Source: Azolla pinnata (taxonomy: Eukaryota > Streptophyta > Polypodiopsida > Salviniales > Salviniaceae). From it: 32,539 nucleotides of DNA. The stretch is taken from positions 46,124 to 78,662 of the forward strand of contig JBBBWG010019001.1 of NCBI GenBank assembly GCA_037176905.1, written 5' to 3'. A program made the translations under genes and the position numbers. The notes beneath the pieces were generated by a model. It did no database searches. It was not told the origin of the DNA and worked only from the letters and a program-made list of their open reading frames with translations. Positions 23,727 to 32,539 of the stretch are shown here, piece after piece (positions within the stretch are counted from its first letter, which is position 1; every line of letters begins with the position of its first letter).

Positions 23727-26700
23727 TCAAGACCTTACATTACTATCATCATCATCATCACCACCACCATTGTCATTGTCGTGGTCATCGTCATCGTCGC
23801 CGCCTTCCGATTTCTCGTCAGCATTTCCGGGGGCTGGTGAGCATGGGATCGCCTCACCAGCCTCCTCGTGCTGAAGGTCTCCATTGCTGGCCTCTAAAGC
23901 TGCTGGCTCCCCGCCCTTTGGATCACCGCTATCTTCGTCGGAGAGCTCTTGCGTTCTCAGCAGCCTTTTCCGATAGTCCTCGATCTCTTTCTTGTACCTC
24001 TCCTTGTCCTTGAGGCCCTGCTCTTGGTATACCTGCAAAAAGATCCAGGAATGTTCTTCAATGATATACACTTCGACAAATCGAGCTCCTTCAAGGTCGT
24101 TAGCTTAGAAATCCCTTCCGGAAGCGCTTCTCGCTTCTCACAACTTTGACGAAGCTAGAAATACTAAGTTGCTCGAGACATTCGGATGACTTTGGGTACC
24201 ATGGCATCCACTTAAATCGAGCTCTTCCAACCTTGATGAAAGCCTCCAAATAGATTCAGGAATGTTCCTTTAATCATTTGCAATTCCACAAGGTTTGAGG
24301 CATCGCCGGGTTCAAGAGACCCCCCAAAGGAACAGAGATTACGCCTTCGACGACAAAAACTATTCGAAACTCTCGGCTCTTAGACGCCTATAATAAGCAA
24401 GGAAACTTCGATCGCAAAATAAACACTGACCGCTCTTTGTTCCTCGGTTAGTTTGTTCCACGATTCTCCGATCAGGCGGCTGATCTCTCTGTCTTTATCG
24501 GGGTGCAGAGCTCGAAGCCGCATGTGCTGTTCCTGGAAGAAGAAGTTGTACCCGCTTCGGTTAGGTTTCGGGGCATTCGGGTCCTTCTTTGGCATCTCAT
24601 CTTTGCGCCTCCGTCGCCTTCGTCGCCGCGCATCAATCGCAGCCGTGCTCAACCCGACTGTGCCATCATCGTCGACTACATTCGGCACTGAGGCAAACTG
24701 TTGACATAAGTTCCCTGGTGGCATGTGGTACAGCACGCCTTTCAGCGATTCCGATCCCACTTTAACCGTCACCAGATAGCCATGCTCGAATTTCCCATCG
24801 ATGAAGCCCGATACCGTATGGCCGAGCGCTACACTAAGATCAGCTTCATCATCGCACAAAAACAAGGCAGAAACAAATGTGTCATACACTCTCGGATCTT
24901 TCCAAAAGAAGATGATTCTACCATTAGTTACGAAATAATAAAAACTGCCATATGCCTACAGAAAATATGCCCGATCAGAGCTTAGGTCACCCTCATACGC
25001 ATCTCAAGGACCTACCTGTTCAAAAGACACTGCATATGAGTCAAACCACCATGTTTCTATACTCATGTCGTCGGAGGTGGAAGCAAAAAAGATAGAGCCA
25101 TATTGCCACTGCATCTCTCCTTGACATATAGCATGTAGAGGCACTGACTCGAAAGCTTGTTACGAGAAAAAGGCCTGTTATTAGGATTGATGGCATCAAG
25201 CAACACGGCTAATGAGAATCCTATCCCAATGTCCCCTTCCTCCATTTTGACATTGATAGGTCTAGAAACCTTGACCTGGTTTTGGTTCGATGCTCTTCAG
25301 AATTGCCAAGATTACCATGAATATGCACCGTAACGTGAAAGTAAATCTCTAGGAAATGTCTCTACAAACGCTTTCCATGCTGAAGTCCCTTACATCAGCT
25401 AGGAATTTGGAGGTTTTTTATTTTTACAAGAAGGAAAGCATAGAGGCATATACGGATTCAGCACATCACTTGATAAATGAATTTCCATCAGTACCTTTTG
25501 GCTGCACTTCCACCGCATCTAGCGTTTTTCTCTTCCTCTTCTTATCTCCTTCATGCAAGCCAGATTTAGTAGACCCATTAACACCTGGGGTCAGCGCTGG
25601 ACTTGATCCTGCTACAGCCACTACATATGCCAAAAGAAAGACCTTTATGCATGTAAAACAACCTAACCCATAGGTAATGATCGTTTATATGGAAAAGATA
25701 CCTGTTGGAGGAATCAAGGGTCCTTTTGATCGGAAATAGTACACTTGTTCGTAATGATGCAGCAACAACACATAGTATTTCCGAAGCACAAAAGATGCAC
25801 TCGTGGTCGTAGGGGGGAAATCGAACGCAACAGTAATCTCCTTCCATTTTCGGTCTTTCACCACCTGGGGTTGTCATTTTCTAAAGGGTAAGGAAACCAA
25901 CTGTTCTTGCACCCAAACTTCCAGATCTATTATCTTCCTTATCTACCAGCAATACTTTAATTTGTGTACAAGGAAGGAAATACAGGTTTCTTCGACTATT
26001 GCATCGATGGATGCCCTATGAGTAGAATGCATAGAGCTTCCTTATCAGGTCACCAGAAATGATTAATAACATAAGGTTTGAGAGAACGGAGAACATACAA
26101 AAATTTCTCAACTACCATAGCATGAACGATACGTTAGAGAACCTCAGCATGATACAATTGGGACTCGGGTATTGACACGGTCCTCTCCAGTCACCAGTCC
26201 ACTAGGAGGTAACAGCATAATGCGTGGATTTCAAAGGACAATGATCCCATAGCTAGTGCTGAAATTGAAGAAAATTGTTCGTGCAGTAAAGCTTGGACAC
26301 ATGTTCAAAATCTCATCATATTGCGCATTATTGATAAGCCCCTTAGTTAGCAGTAACATATCACACAACCTCTCACTAGATACATCCATAGAAAGAGATT
26401 GTAGGAATGAACATCTCGACATCCAAAGGTAATCAAGGAATGTAAAACGCCTGGTGAATGTAAGATATCGGATCATTTCATACCTGTTCAAATCCACCTC
26501 GGCCAGAGACTTCAATGTAGAATACATGCAGATCTAGCTCCTTCCCACCGATTGTAGGAATCCTGAGCAAATAAAAAACTAAACCTACAAATGAGGAGCC
26601 ATGAATGGGCTTTGCAGCAAATTTAAACCTGACAAGCCCAATTTAATCGATGCAACATCAAGGTGTTATCTTGCTAGCTTTCAATATATATTGGGGGCTT

Positions 26701-28047
26701 TGACCCCATAAATAGTTGGAAGTGATAAACGAAATCTATTCAGAATAAATTCTATATGTAGAGAACTGCCTTTTCTGCAGTAGTGGAGAAATAAATCAAG
26801 CTGGAATTACCCACAAGCCTCATATTTTATGCCACAGAAGGGCATCCATTGAAATCTCACTTGGAAGAGACTGTGATTGTCAAGGGATAAAAGAAAGGTT
26901 CATTGTTGACACATTCTATGTAGCATAACAACTATGTGGACAATAACTAAGTAACACAACAGTGAGAAAAACATGCCGAGGGAGAATTGAACGCATAGTT
27001 CATTACACAAAACACGAAGAATATTAGTTGATTACATCCTCCGGAACGCCTGTGGTTTTGATTGTAAGGAAGAGGGAAGGCATGTCAGCAGATACAGGGT
27101 CAAAAATAATAGTCTCATCTATCACATGTGAATGATACCAAACACAAGATAATCATGTAGTGAAGGCTTGCGATTTACATTTTTGGTTTGGGGGATTAGA
27201 TTTCACCCTCTGAATTCAGCACAACTACCTCGAATCACTTGAAACTACCTCGAATTAATTGATAAGGCGAAGGACACTTGAACAGATACCAGATCCAAGA
27301 TAATCATGCAGTGAAGGCTTACGACTTATAGTTTTGGTTTGGGGATTAGATTTCACCCTCTGAATTCAGCACAACTACCTCGAATTACTTGAAACTACCT
27401 CGAATTGATTGATAAGGTGAAGGGCACTTGAACAGATGCCAAATCCAAGATAATCATGCAGTGAAGGCTTACGACTTACAGTTTTGGTTTGGGGATTAGA
27501 TTTCACCCTCTGAATTCAGCACAACTCCTCGAATTACTTGAAACTACCTTGAATTAATCGATAATGCAAAGCGAAATTGAACGGATACATCAGAGGAACA
27601 GCTAAAAAGCCATGGCGAAATCTTCCATGACTATTTTTAGATATCATATTACACTGTGCAAAGGTATGAGGGCCCAGGATGGCCTGCCATTTAGGGTTTA
27701 GGGTTCAGCAAAAGCCAATATCCATGTGAATAAACACATGTTTCGGAACCTAAGCAATTCGGTTTCTGAAACTCCGACAACAGAAATTGGATGCATTTTA
27801 GAGAGGGAGCTTACATGAGGCGGGTGCCGAGAGCAGCATGGAACTTGTTGAGGGTATCGTAGAACAAATCTCGGTCTGCAATGACTTCGGCGTGAGTAGC
27901 TAAAGGTGAAGGATAAACAACTGCAGAAGGAGAAGCAGCGGATTCTGGAGCTGAATTCTTCGGCAGATTCGGTGCGACCGGTGCGAGAGCTTCGATGTCA
28001 TCCGGAGCTCCTTGAGATGCTTGCGGAGGGCCAGCAGCAGCGGCCAT
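23727..28047 (-). CDS. ARID and HMG-box DNA-binding protein (HMGB9/HMGB15-like)
   Basis: Six exons: 28047-27815, 26562-26484, 25864-25702, 25620-25495, 24828-24431 and 24032-23727; all junctions are GT-AG and the phases close, giving 434 residues. The first in-frame ATG is at 28047. The ARID (about 50-155) shows YPSPLATHAEV, LFYDTLNKFHAALGTRLM, IPTIGGKELDLHVFYIEV, GRGGFEQVVKDRKWKEI and SFVLRKYYVLLLHHYEQVY. A conserved linker (VSGFIDGKFEHGYLVTVKVG), an Arg8 nuclear signal (about 268-275) and an HMG box (about 283-350: DPNAPKPNRSGYNFFFQEQH to VYQEQGLKDKERYKKEI) follow, then an acidic tail (about 410-432). This is a plant-specific nuclear family that binds AT-rich DNA. The acceptor before exon 4 is flexible by 9-12 nt, all in frame. 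Confidence 0.95.
24033..24430 (-). pseudogene. Leucine-rich-repeat relic of NLR type inside ARID-HMG intron 5
   Basis: On the coding strand the intron reads LRR fragments in changing frames: SNLVELQMIKGTFLNL, SSRLEELDLSGCHG, CLEQLSISSF, then EALPEGISKL and LTTLKELDLSKCISLKNIP up to about 10 nt before the acceptor. LEELDLSGC and LKELDLSKC are typical of the LRRs of TIR-type plant resistance proteins. At least two frame changes separate the fragments, so it cannot encode one continuous chain. It appears to be a decayed piece of an immune-receptor gene that now makes up nearly the whole intron. Confidence 0.75.
24829..25494 (-). other. ARID-HMG intron 4 with an unexplained open frame
   Basis: An ATG-started 60-codon frame lies at 25245-25063, and its frame stays open upstream to about 25310, ending in LLPPPTT. 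It reads PINVKMEEGDIGIGFSLAV and similar. It looks more protein-like than the rest of the intron, but I do not recognise it. It might be a relic or an alternative exon. Confidence 0.4.
25865..26483 (-). other. ARID-HMG intron 2
   Basis: 619-bp GT-AG intron. A sense-strand frame from the donor to 26231 is open for about 83 codons but out of frame with exon 2, and I do not recognise it. Nothing else was identified. Confidence 0.7.
26563..27814 (-). other. ARID-HMG intron 1
   Basis: 1252-bp GT-AG intron. It holds the 150-bp array (27138-27588) and, near the donor side, a short TTTAGGGTTTAGGG at about 27693-27706. No gene is seen in the rest. Confidence 0.85.
27138..27588 (-). repeat. 150-bp tandem array, three copies, in ARID-HMG intron 1
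   Basis: Units begin near 27138, 27289 and 27439. Shared blocks are AAGATAATCATG, GTGAAGGCTT, TTTGGTTTGGGG, ATTAGATTTCACCCTCTGAA and TTCAGCACAACT, plus an internal doublet of GAAACTACCTCGAATTA. The copies look roughly 90% alike, so this array is younger than most in the window. Confidence 0.92.
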
Positions 28048-28443
28048 TTCTGCTTCTCCCGATGGCACGAAGCTCCTGAGCAGCAGAAGAAAAGGAAGCG
28101 CCCTAGAACTACTCTTGGGGAAAGGGAGGAGATAGGCCTAGGCCTTCGGAAGAGCTCGACGAGAGGGATGAATCATGGGCGGATCGGGGAGATTCCGGAG
28201 CTGGAATCTGCAGCCTCGCCCTGGGGATTGCACAGCAGGGCAGAGTGGGATCGATCGGATGCGCTCGATTCGGAAGCTCTTCACCCGAGTTTGTTGGGCG
28301 ATTTTTGAGCTATGGACGGAGCTCGTGGTGGAGGATCTGGAGCTCCATGGACAATACTCCCGGGCGCTTGAGCTGCAGGGAAAAGAAGGAGAAGGAGAAG
28401 GAGGAGCTCGTCTTCTCTCTGTGTTTTCGAAGTCCGTGTTCTC

Positions 28444-28446
<3 letters not shown>

Positions 28447-28491
<45 letters not shown>

Positions 28492-29149
28492 CTGTGTCTG
28501 TGTATCTCTGTTTCTTTCTTCTGCTTCTTCTTCTTCTTTCTTCTTCTTCTTCTTCTTCTTTCTTCTTCTTTCATCTTCTTCTTCTTCTTCATCTTCTTCA
28601 TCTTTCTTCTTCTTCTTCATCTTCTTCATCTTTCTTCTTCTTCTTCCTGACATGGTCAGAAACACACTACACTCTCTGGAGCTCTTCCTCTTCTTCTACT
28701 CCACTTTACTCAAATCTCTGCAAAAATTTTCTTCATTCTTTCACCATTTCTCTTCCTTTCTTTTTTACCGAGACAGAAACAGCTAGCTATGGAACCAGGA
28801 TCTAGGATCAGGGCTTAGGGTTTATTTAGGGTTAAGAACTCGAGGCTTTTAGGGTTTACAACTTAGGGTTTACAGCTTAGGGTTTACAGCTTAGGGTTGA
28901 CGGCTTAGGGTTTAGGGTTTAGGGCTTAGGGCTTAGGCTTTAGAGTTTAGGGGCTTAAGGTTTAGGGTTTAGGGCTCAGGGTTTAAGGTTTTAGTGGAGG
29001 TTTCGTTACGGTTTAAACCCCCCTAACTGAGACTTTTGTTTAGTCCTGGGAGCGACGAGATCGCATTCCGACCTGTGGTTAGATCATCTTTCTGTACTGC
29101 GCCCTGCACAAACTCCAGGACGTATCGTGCATGCATGCATGCATGCAAT
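28447..29149 (-). promoter_or_regulatory. GAGA, telo-box and RY motif cluster upstream of ARID-HMG
   Basis: A (GA)n tract at 28447-28489 is followed by a CTT tract (about 28510-28645), a degenerate TTTAGGG array (about 28810-28993) and a TGCATGCATGCATGCATGCA run (about 29128-29147) containing RY elements. These begin 400 bp and end 1.1 kb upstream of the ARID-HMG ATG. In Arabidopsis, GAGA (BPC proteins), telo-boxes (TRB proteins) and RY motifs (VAL proteins) are known recruitment motifs for Polycomb complexes. The role here is inferred. Confidence 0.45.
28810..28993. repeat. Degenerate TTTAGGG array upstream of ARID-HMG
   Basis: About 15 TTAGGGTTT-like motifs, spaced by short linkers such as ACAGCT or ACAACT, on the + strand. 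The ARID-HMG coding strand therefore reads AAACCCTAA. Confidence 0.9.
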
Positions 29150-29299
29150 AAAAGAATGAAGAAAAGAAAAGAAAAGAGACGAGACGAAACGATAGAAGGC
29201 GCGTGCGTGTACACGGCACAGCTCCGCGCGCTCTCGCGTACCCGACAAATGCCTGTCAGCACGGTGCGGTGGCAGAATGGTAATTACAGAGAAGCAGCA

Positions 29300-29377
29300 A
29301 AAGAAGAAGAAGAAGAAGAAGAAGAAGTATAGCCTCTCGCATCGAGCATTGTGACATTTACAGATTAGATGCTATCC

Positions 29378-29409
<32 letters not shown>

Positions 29410-29412
29410 GCT
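29300..29412. repeat. GAA and GAT microsatellites
   Basis: A GAA run at about 29299-29327 and a GAT run at about 29378-29410. A little further on, GAGACCCCTGACTAA is duplicated near 29503-29535. Confidence 0.85.
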
Positions 29413-30540
29413 GGCTTAGTAGAAGAATCGCGCTACATCTGGTCGGAAAAGCCAGTTTCAGTCGGTAGTGGCCAACGAGGATAACCAGCGCTCGACTTAT
29501 GGGAAGAGACCCCTGACTAAGAGACCCCTGACTGTTTTGGAAGAGCAAAAGCTCGAGCTTTTGGGATGGAGCTCCTCATCATCGTGATCTGAGGATCCCA
29601 TCTGGCGGAAGAGCCCAAGCCAGTTCCGTTGCTCGCTCTTTAGATGCATTTAGTCGAGCCTCGCTGAATCGAATCAGACTCCGGAAAACTGCACTTTTGA
29701 GTAAGAGCCAAGGGGTCGAGGATCTTCTTCTTTCGACAAGCCCTTTTTTTTTCCGTACAATGATGATCTGGCTTTCCATGAATTGCCGACATCCGATCAA
29801 ACTTTGTTTTTGTCGGCTTTCCTGCATTCTGCATTCTGGAAGCTGAGCTAATTCTTCCAAAAGATTCTTCCATGTCTGCATCTTGAGGGGGCACTTCACA
29901 TGAACAAGCAAATGGACTCGATCCTTGCCTCACACTTTGAAAACTATCAAGCCCCTGATTAAGTGCTAACCGTGCAAGCTTAAATAAGATAGCGAGAGCA
30001 TTAGGCATTGTTGCGTATGCATGACAGAGGTCAGATTAATCACAATATAGTGTTTGTTATCGAATGCAAGTGAGATCTATACACAAGCTCCGAACGAGTT
30101 TTATGATCAAAATGAGATAATTCATGGGATTGTTTGCATATAGACAAAACCTTCCGCATGACACTCAATAACTGACAAAACTAGCTCATAGAGCCATAAA
30201 CATTCATACATCCATGTGCCTAATCTGAGCTTCGCACTATAAAACAGCTACTACAGAAGAGGATTTGCTTGCCGACACGACACATGTTGTGTGCTCCAGC
30301 GGATGGATGGTTTTTGCAGTTAGTGGACGACAAACTGTTCATCGTGATCTTTATTCGATCCCACTGTGCATTGTCGAATATGAATCGATGCCGTGCCATT
30401 GGCTAATATGTGCATCAATTGCATTTGTAGCCATTTCAGCAATTTGTAGCATCGGCATTTCTGTTTTCAAACAAAAATCTCTGAAAAAAAGGGAGTTGAA
30501 CGGCCAAAAATGATATGACAAAACCCCCCTGTCTTGTCCA
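29413..30540. other. Intergenic stretch between ARID-HMG and the O-fucosyltransferase
   Basis: The longest ATG-started frame is on the minus strand at 30008-29640 (122 codons, beginning MPNALAILFKLARLALNQGL). It has no domain that I recognise and no evident splice partners; it could be a small gene, an exon of an unseen gene or chance. Nothing else is supported. Confidence 0.3.
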
Positions 30541-30544
30541 CTGT

Positions 30545-30657
30545 AATTTGAAGCTATAATCCATGTCAATCCCACAATTTGAAGGCATAATCCATATTAA
30601 TCCCACAATTTGAAGGCATAATCCATATTAATCCCACAATTTGCTGGCACAATCCAT
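30545..30657 (-). repeat. 31-bp tandem array 3' of the O-fucosyltransferase
   Basis: About 3.5 copies of AATTTGAAGGCATAATCCAT plus ATTAATCCCAC. The middle two copies look identical. It begins about 300 bp beyond the stop codon of the neighbouring gene. Confidence 0.92.
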
Positions 30658-30960
30658 GTGTCAAGAGGGCACATCATGGTCCATGGATGAATCCAACACA
30701 ATGGAAAAGCTTTATGCCACTACATATGATGCTTGTGATTAAAGCATCAATAGACCAGAGAAAGGCGACATGCTCTAAGCATACTTTCGGCTCATCGAAT
30801 CTCTAAAGGCAACCTTTCAAACAGTGATATACGACCGAGCCAAGCAACCTGATTGGATTCCCTTTGCTTGCTTGCATGGCAATGGGTGCATAGCCATCAT
30901 GGCCAGGCATCTCTCCAATGAGATCCTTCTTCTCAAAGGATTTTGGATTTTGGTGTGAGC

Positions 30961-32068
30961 TTACCCATCGCAAGTCTTCGCCTCTCGTAGGAGTAAAATG
31001 TTTTCGGTGAGCGTGGAACCTGATGTACCTGAAAACCCAAGTGTGGCACAGCTGCATATCACCTCCTCGATATAGAGCAAGATATCGGGAGGCACGGCCC
31101 ATTCATGGAGATGCTTCTCTCCGTCTGTTACCATGCTTTCATCCTGGGGAAGGAACCCAGATCTAATCCCATACTCACGTTCAGCAAGTACCTTTGCAGT
31201 TCTCTGAATCAGAACATTCCCTTCTTCGAGGACATGCACTTCATACAGCGACTTCTCCATATCCAATTCACCCAAGTAAGTGTTCGTCCAGTTAGAGCGC
31301 GGCAAATCGGTCATAACAAACAAAGGCATCGCTTCACCGCCTGAACCATGACGCTCATGAGCAAGCTTCAGTTGAGATTCTAGACTTGAGAATGTTTTAC
31401 TCCAATGATTCTTGAATTGACCATCAAGTAACCTCAGTTGGGCACAGAAGAAGGGTCTCCCGATCCTCTCCTTCACATACCACTTCCCCATATTTACAAT
31501 CGGTGGGGTAAAAGGAAGGAATGTTGTTGCTTGGATCAGGGTTCTCGTTTTCCGATCTCGGCTTGATTGGAGATCAAGATAGAGCTGAGTGCCTTTGTAC
31601 TCGGCCGAGAACAAGCTCCCAAAAGACAGCACAGGAAACTTTGATGCTTCTGAACCATCCCCGAGAGCATCCACAATATCTTTGAAGGCTCTTCGATACT
31701 GTTTTTTCTTTTTGCTCTTTCTACTCGAGCCTTCGTTCCCATTTCCTGAATCACTCCATTGCAATCTGCTATTCAGTTCAGACATGTTTGAGATGTCTAG
31801 TCCATGGACCCATACTGTTGTCCTACAGTCATCATTGACTGGATATACGCAACCACCATGAGAGTCTTCTGGCTTCGAGAGTAAAGATCCACAACGCTCC
31901 AGTGTTCCCCAGCTCGAACCATGTGCAACCGTCCTTTCGCACAAGGGTCCTGAGCAAGCTTGCGATACATCAACTCCACACCATAGAGAAGCAAACATCC
32001 GCAGATCTATTGTACTAAAGAGAGGCTGCACTTTAGAGAGATCAATGATATCAGCAATTGCAACATAC
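30961..32068 (-). CDS. O-fucosyltransferase family protein, last exon (5' partial; OFUT30-like)
   Basis: The exon begins at 32068 after GCATGCATGCAG| and runs open for 368 codons to TAA at 30961. The first base completes a codon from an upstream exon that lies outside the window or was not found. Translation starts YVAIADIIDLSKVQPLFST and contains FASLWCGVDVS, FPVLSFGSLFSAEYKG, FFCAQLRLLDGQFKNHW, LFVMTDLPRSNW, TYLGELD and DILLYIEEVICSCATLGFSG, with GTSGSTLTENILLLRE at the end. These blocks fit the plant DUF246/GT106-type O-fucosyltransferase superfamily, and the order suits the C-terminal two-thirds of an OFUT30/SUB1-like protein. Such proteins are mostly type II Golgi membrane proteins; the acceptor substrate of this branch is unclear. 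A lysine-rich insert (SRKSKKKKQYRR) precedes the LSFGSLF block. Confidence 0.85.
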
Positions 32069-32539
32069 CTGCATGCATGGTACAGTGATGCTAGAAATTA
32101 GATTTGCTCATACTGCAGTTTCAAGCATTGCATGCATTATCACATCAAATGGTTCCACTAGTGTGTGTAGTAACAGAGTTATTGGGCTACTTTTTCTACC
32201 TACAATCTCCATAAAATACAATGATCCAACGCCAGCAATGGTGCTATGCAACATTTCAAACAACACTTAATGTACAACTATATTACGCCAAATGGATGCT
32301 GAAAAGATGCCAAACACAGATGTACGAGAAACTCACTCCCACCCAAAAGTCACATCCAGAAATCTCATCACCATTGTCTTTATAATTCATTACTACTCCA
32401 GTCACTTTTTGCTTCATTAGAGTCCTCTTCGTCTCAAGCCACTCTACATCCACTAAGATACTTAACCATTAGTTCTGGTTCAGCAACATTACCATAATGC
32501 AAGTCTTCAAGCAGCGGTGAGCCTGACCCAACAACCAAT
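32069..32539 (-). other. Upstream intron of the O-fucosyltransferase
   Basis: No segment here gives the expected N-terminal part of the enzyme in the phase needed to join 32068 (phase 2). The minus-strand stretch near 32539-32440 is open (LLEDLHYGNVAEPELMVKYL) but is not recognised and is in the wrong phase for a simple join. I take it to be intron up to the window edge. Confidence 0.5.

Noticed and set aside
28138-28805. Open frames on both strands upstream of ARID-HMG (up to 203 codons)
   Set aside because: They are driven by the GA and CTT microsatellites (Arg-Glu, Ser, Phe runs) and have no domain.
29255-29290. tRNA-like GGTGGCAGAATGG string
   Set aside because: It resembles an A box only; there is no B box or acceptor stem downstream.

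Overview
The window is nuclear DNA of a land plant. It carries a nuclear PSBX gene, an LRR-III receptor-like kinase, a GT61 glycosyltransferase, an ARID-HMG-box protein and a plant-type O-fucosyltransferase, all with GT-AG introns, plus many plant-type telomere motifs (CCCTAAA/TTTAGGG). Introns reach about 2.2-2.5 kb. Exons of the kinase, PSBX and GT61 are GC-rich, while the ARID-HMG and O-fucosyltransferase exons are AT-richer. The sequence alone does not let me name the genus. I saw no recognisable retroelement, LTR, DNA transposase, tRNA, rRNA or CRISPR.

Layout. 1-4360: no convincing gene; a 77-bp direct repeat at the left edge, then GA tracts. 4371-10084 (+): a telomere-motif cluster and a large GAA/TTC tract, then a two-exon LRR receptor kinase (689 aa) whose 2.46-kb intron is mostly two tandem arrays. 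10085-13102: kinase 3' flank, then four copies of a 0.31-0.42-kb repeat. 13267-15843 (-): PSBX in two exons; its 2.2-kb intron holds a 42-bp palindrome-bearing array, and a 0.4-kb degenerate telomeric array lies about 0.3 kb upstream. 16.5-18.5 kb: no gene seen. 18495-18955: a 41-bp array at the 3' side of GT61. 18990-21396 (-): a three-exon GT61 glycosyltransferase (630 aa) with polyglutamine and Ala-Asn/Asp insertions, preceded by an 18-19-bp telo-box array. 22.1-22.4 kb: a duplicated block. 23727-28047 (-): a six-exon ARID-HMG protein (434 aa) with an NLR-like leucine-rich-repeat relic in its last intron and a 150-bp array in its first. 28.4-29.15 kb: GAGA, telo-box and RY motifs together. 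30961-32068 (-): the last, 5'-partial exon of an O-fucosyltransferase.

Exon joins were worked out by hand. In PSBX, the kinase, GT61 and ARID-HMG the phases close across every junction and the joined proteins match family motifs, so these models are the firm part of the annotation. The genes do not form a pathway: thylakoid PSII subunit, plasma-membrane receptor, Golgi glycosyltransferase, chromatin protein, and another glycosyltransferase.

The recurring oddity is that nearly every intron or flank carries its own tandem array, apparently unrelated in sequence to the others. Telomere-repeat motifs occur in the 5' flanks of all four complete genes and inside two intronic arrays.
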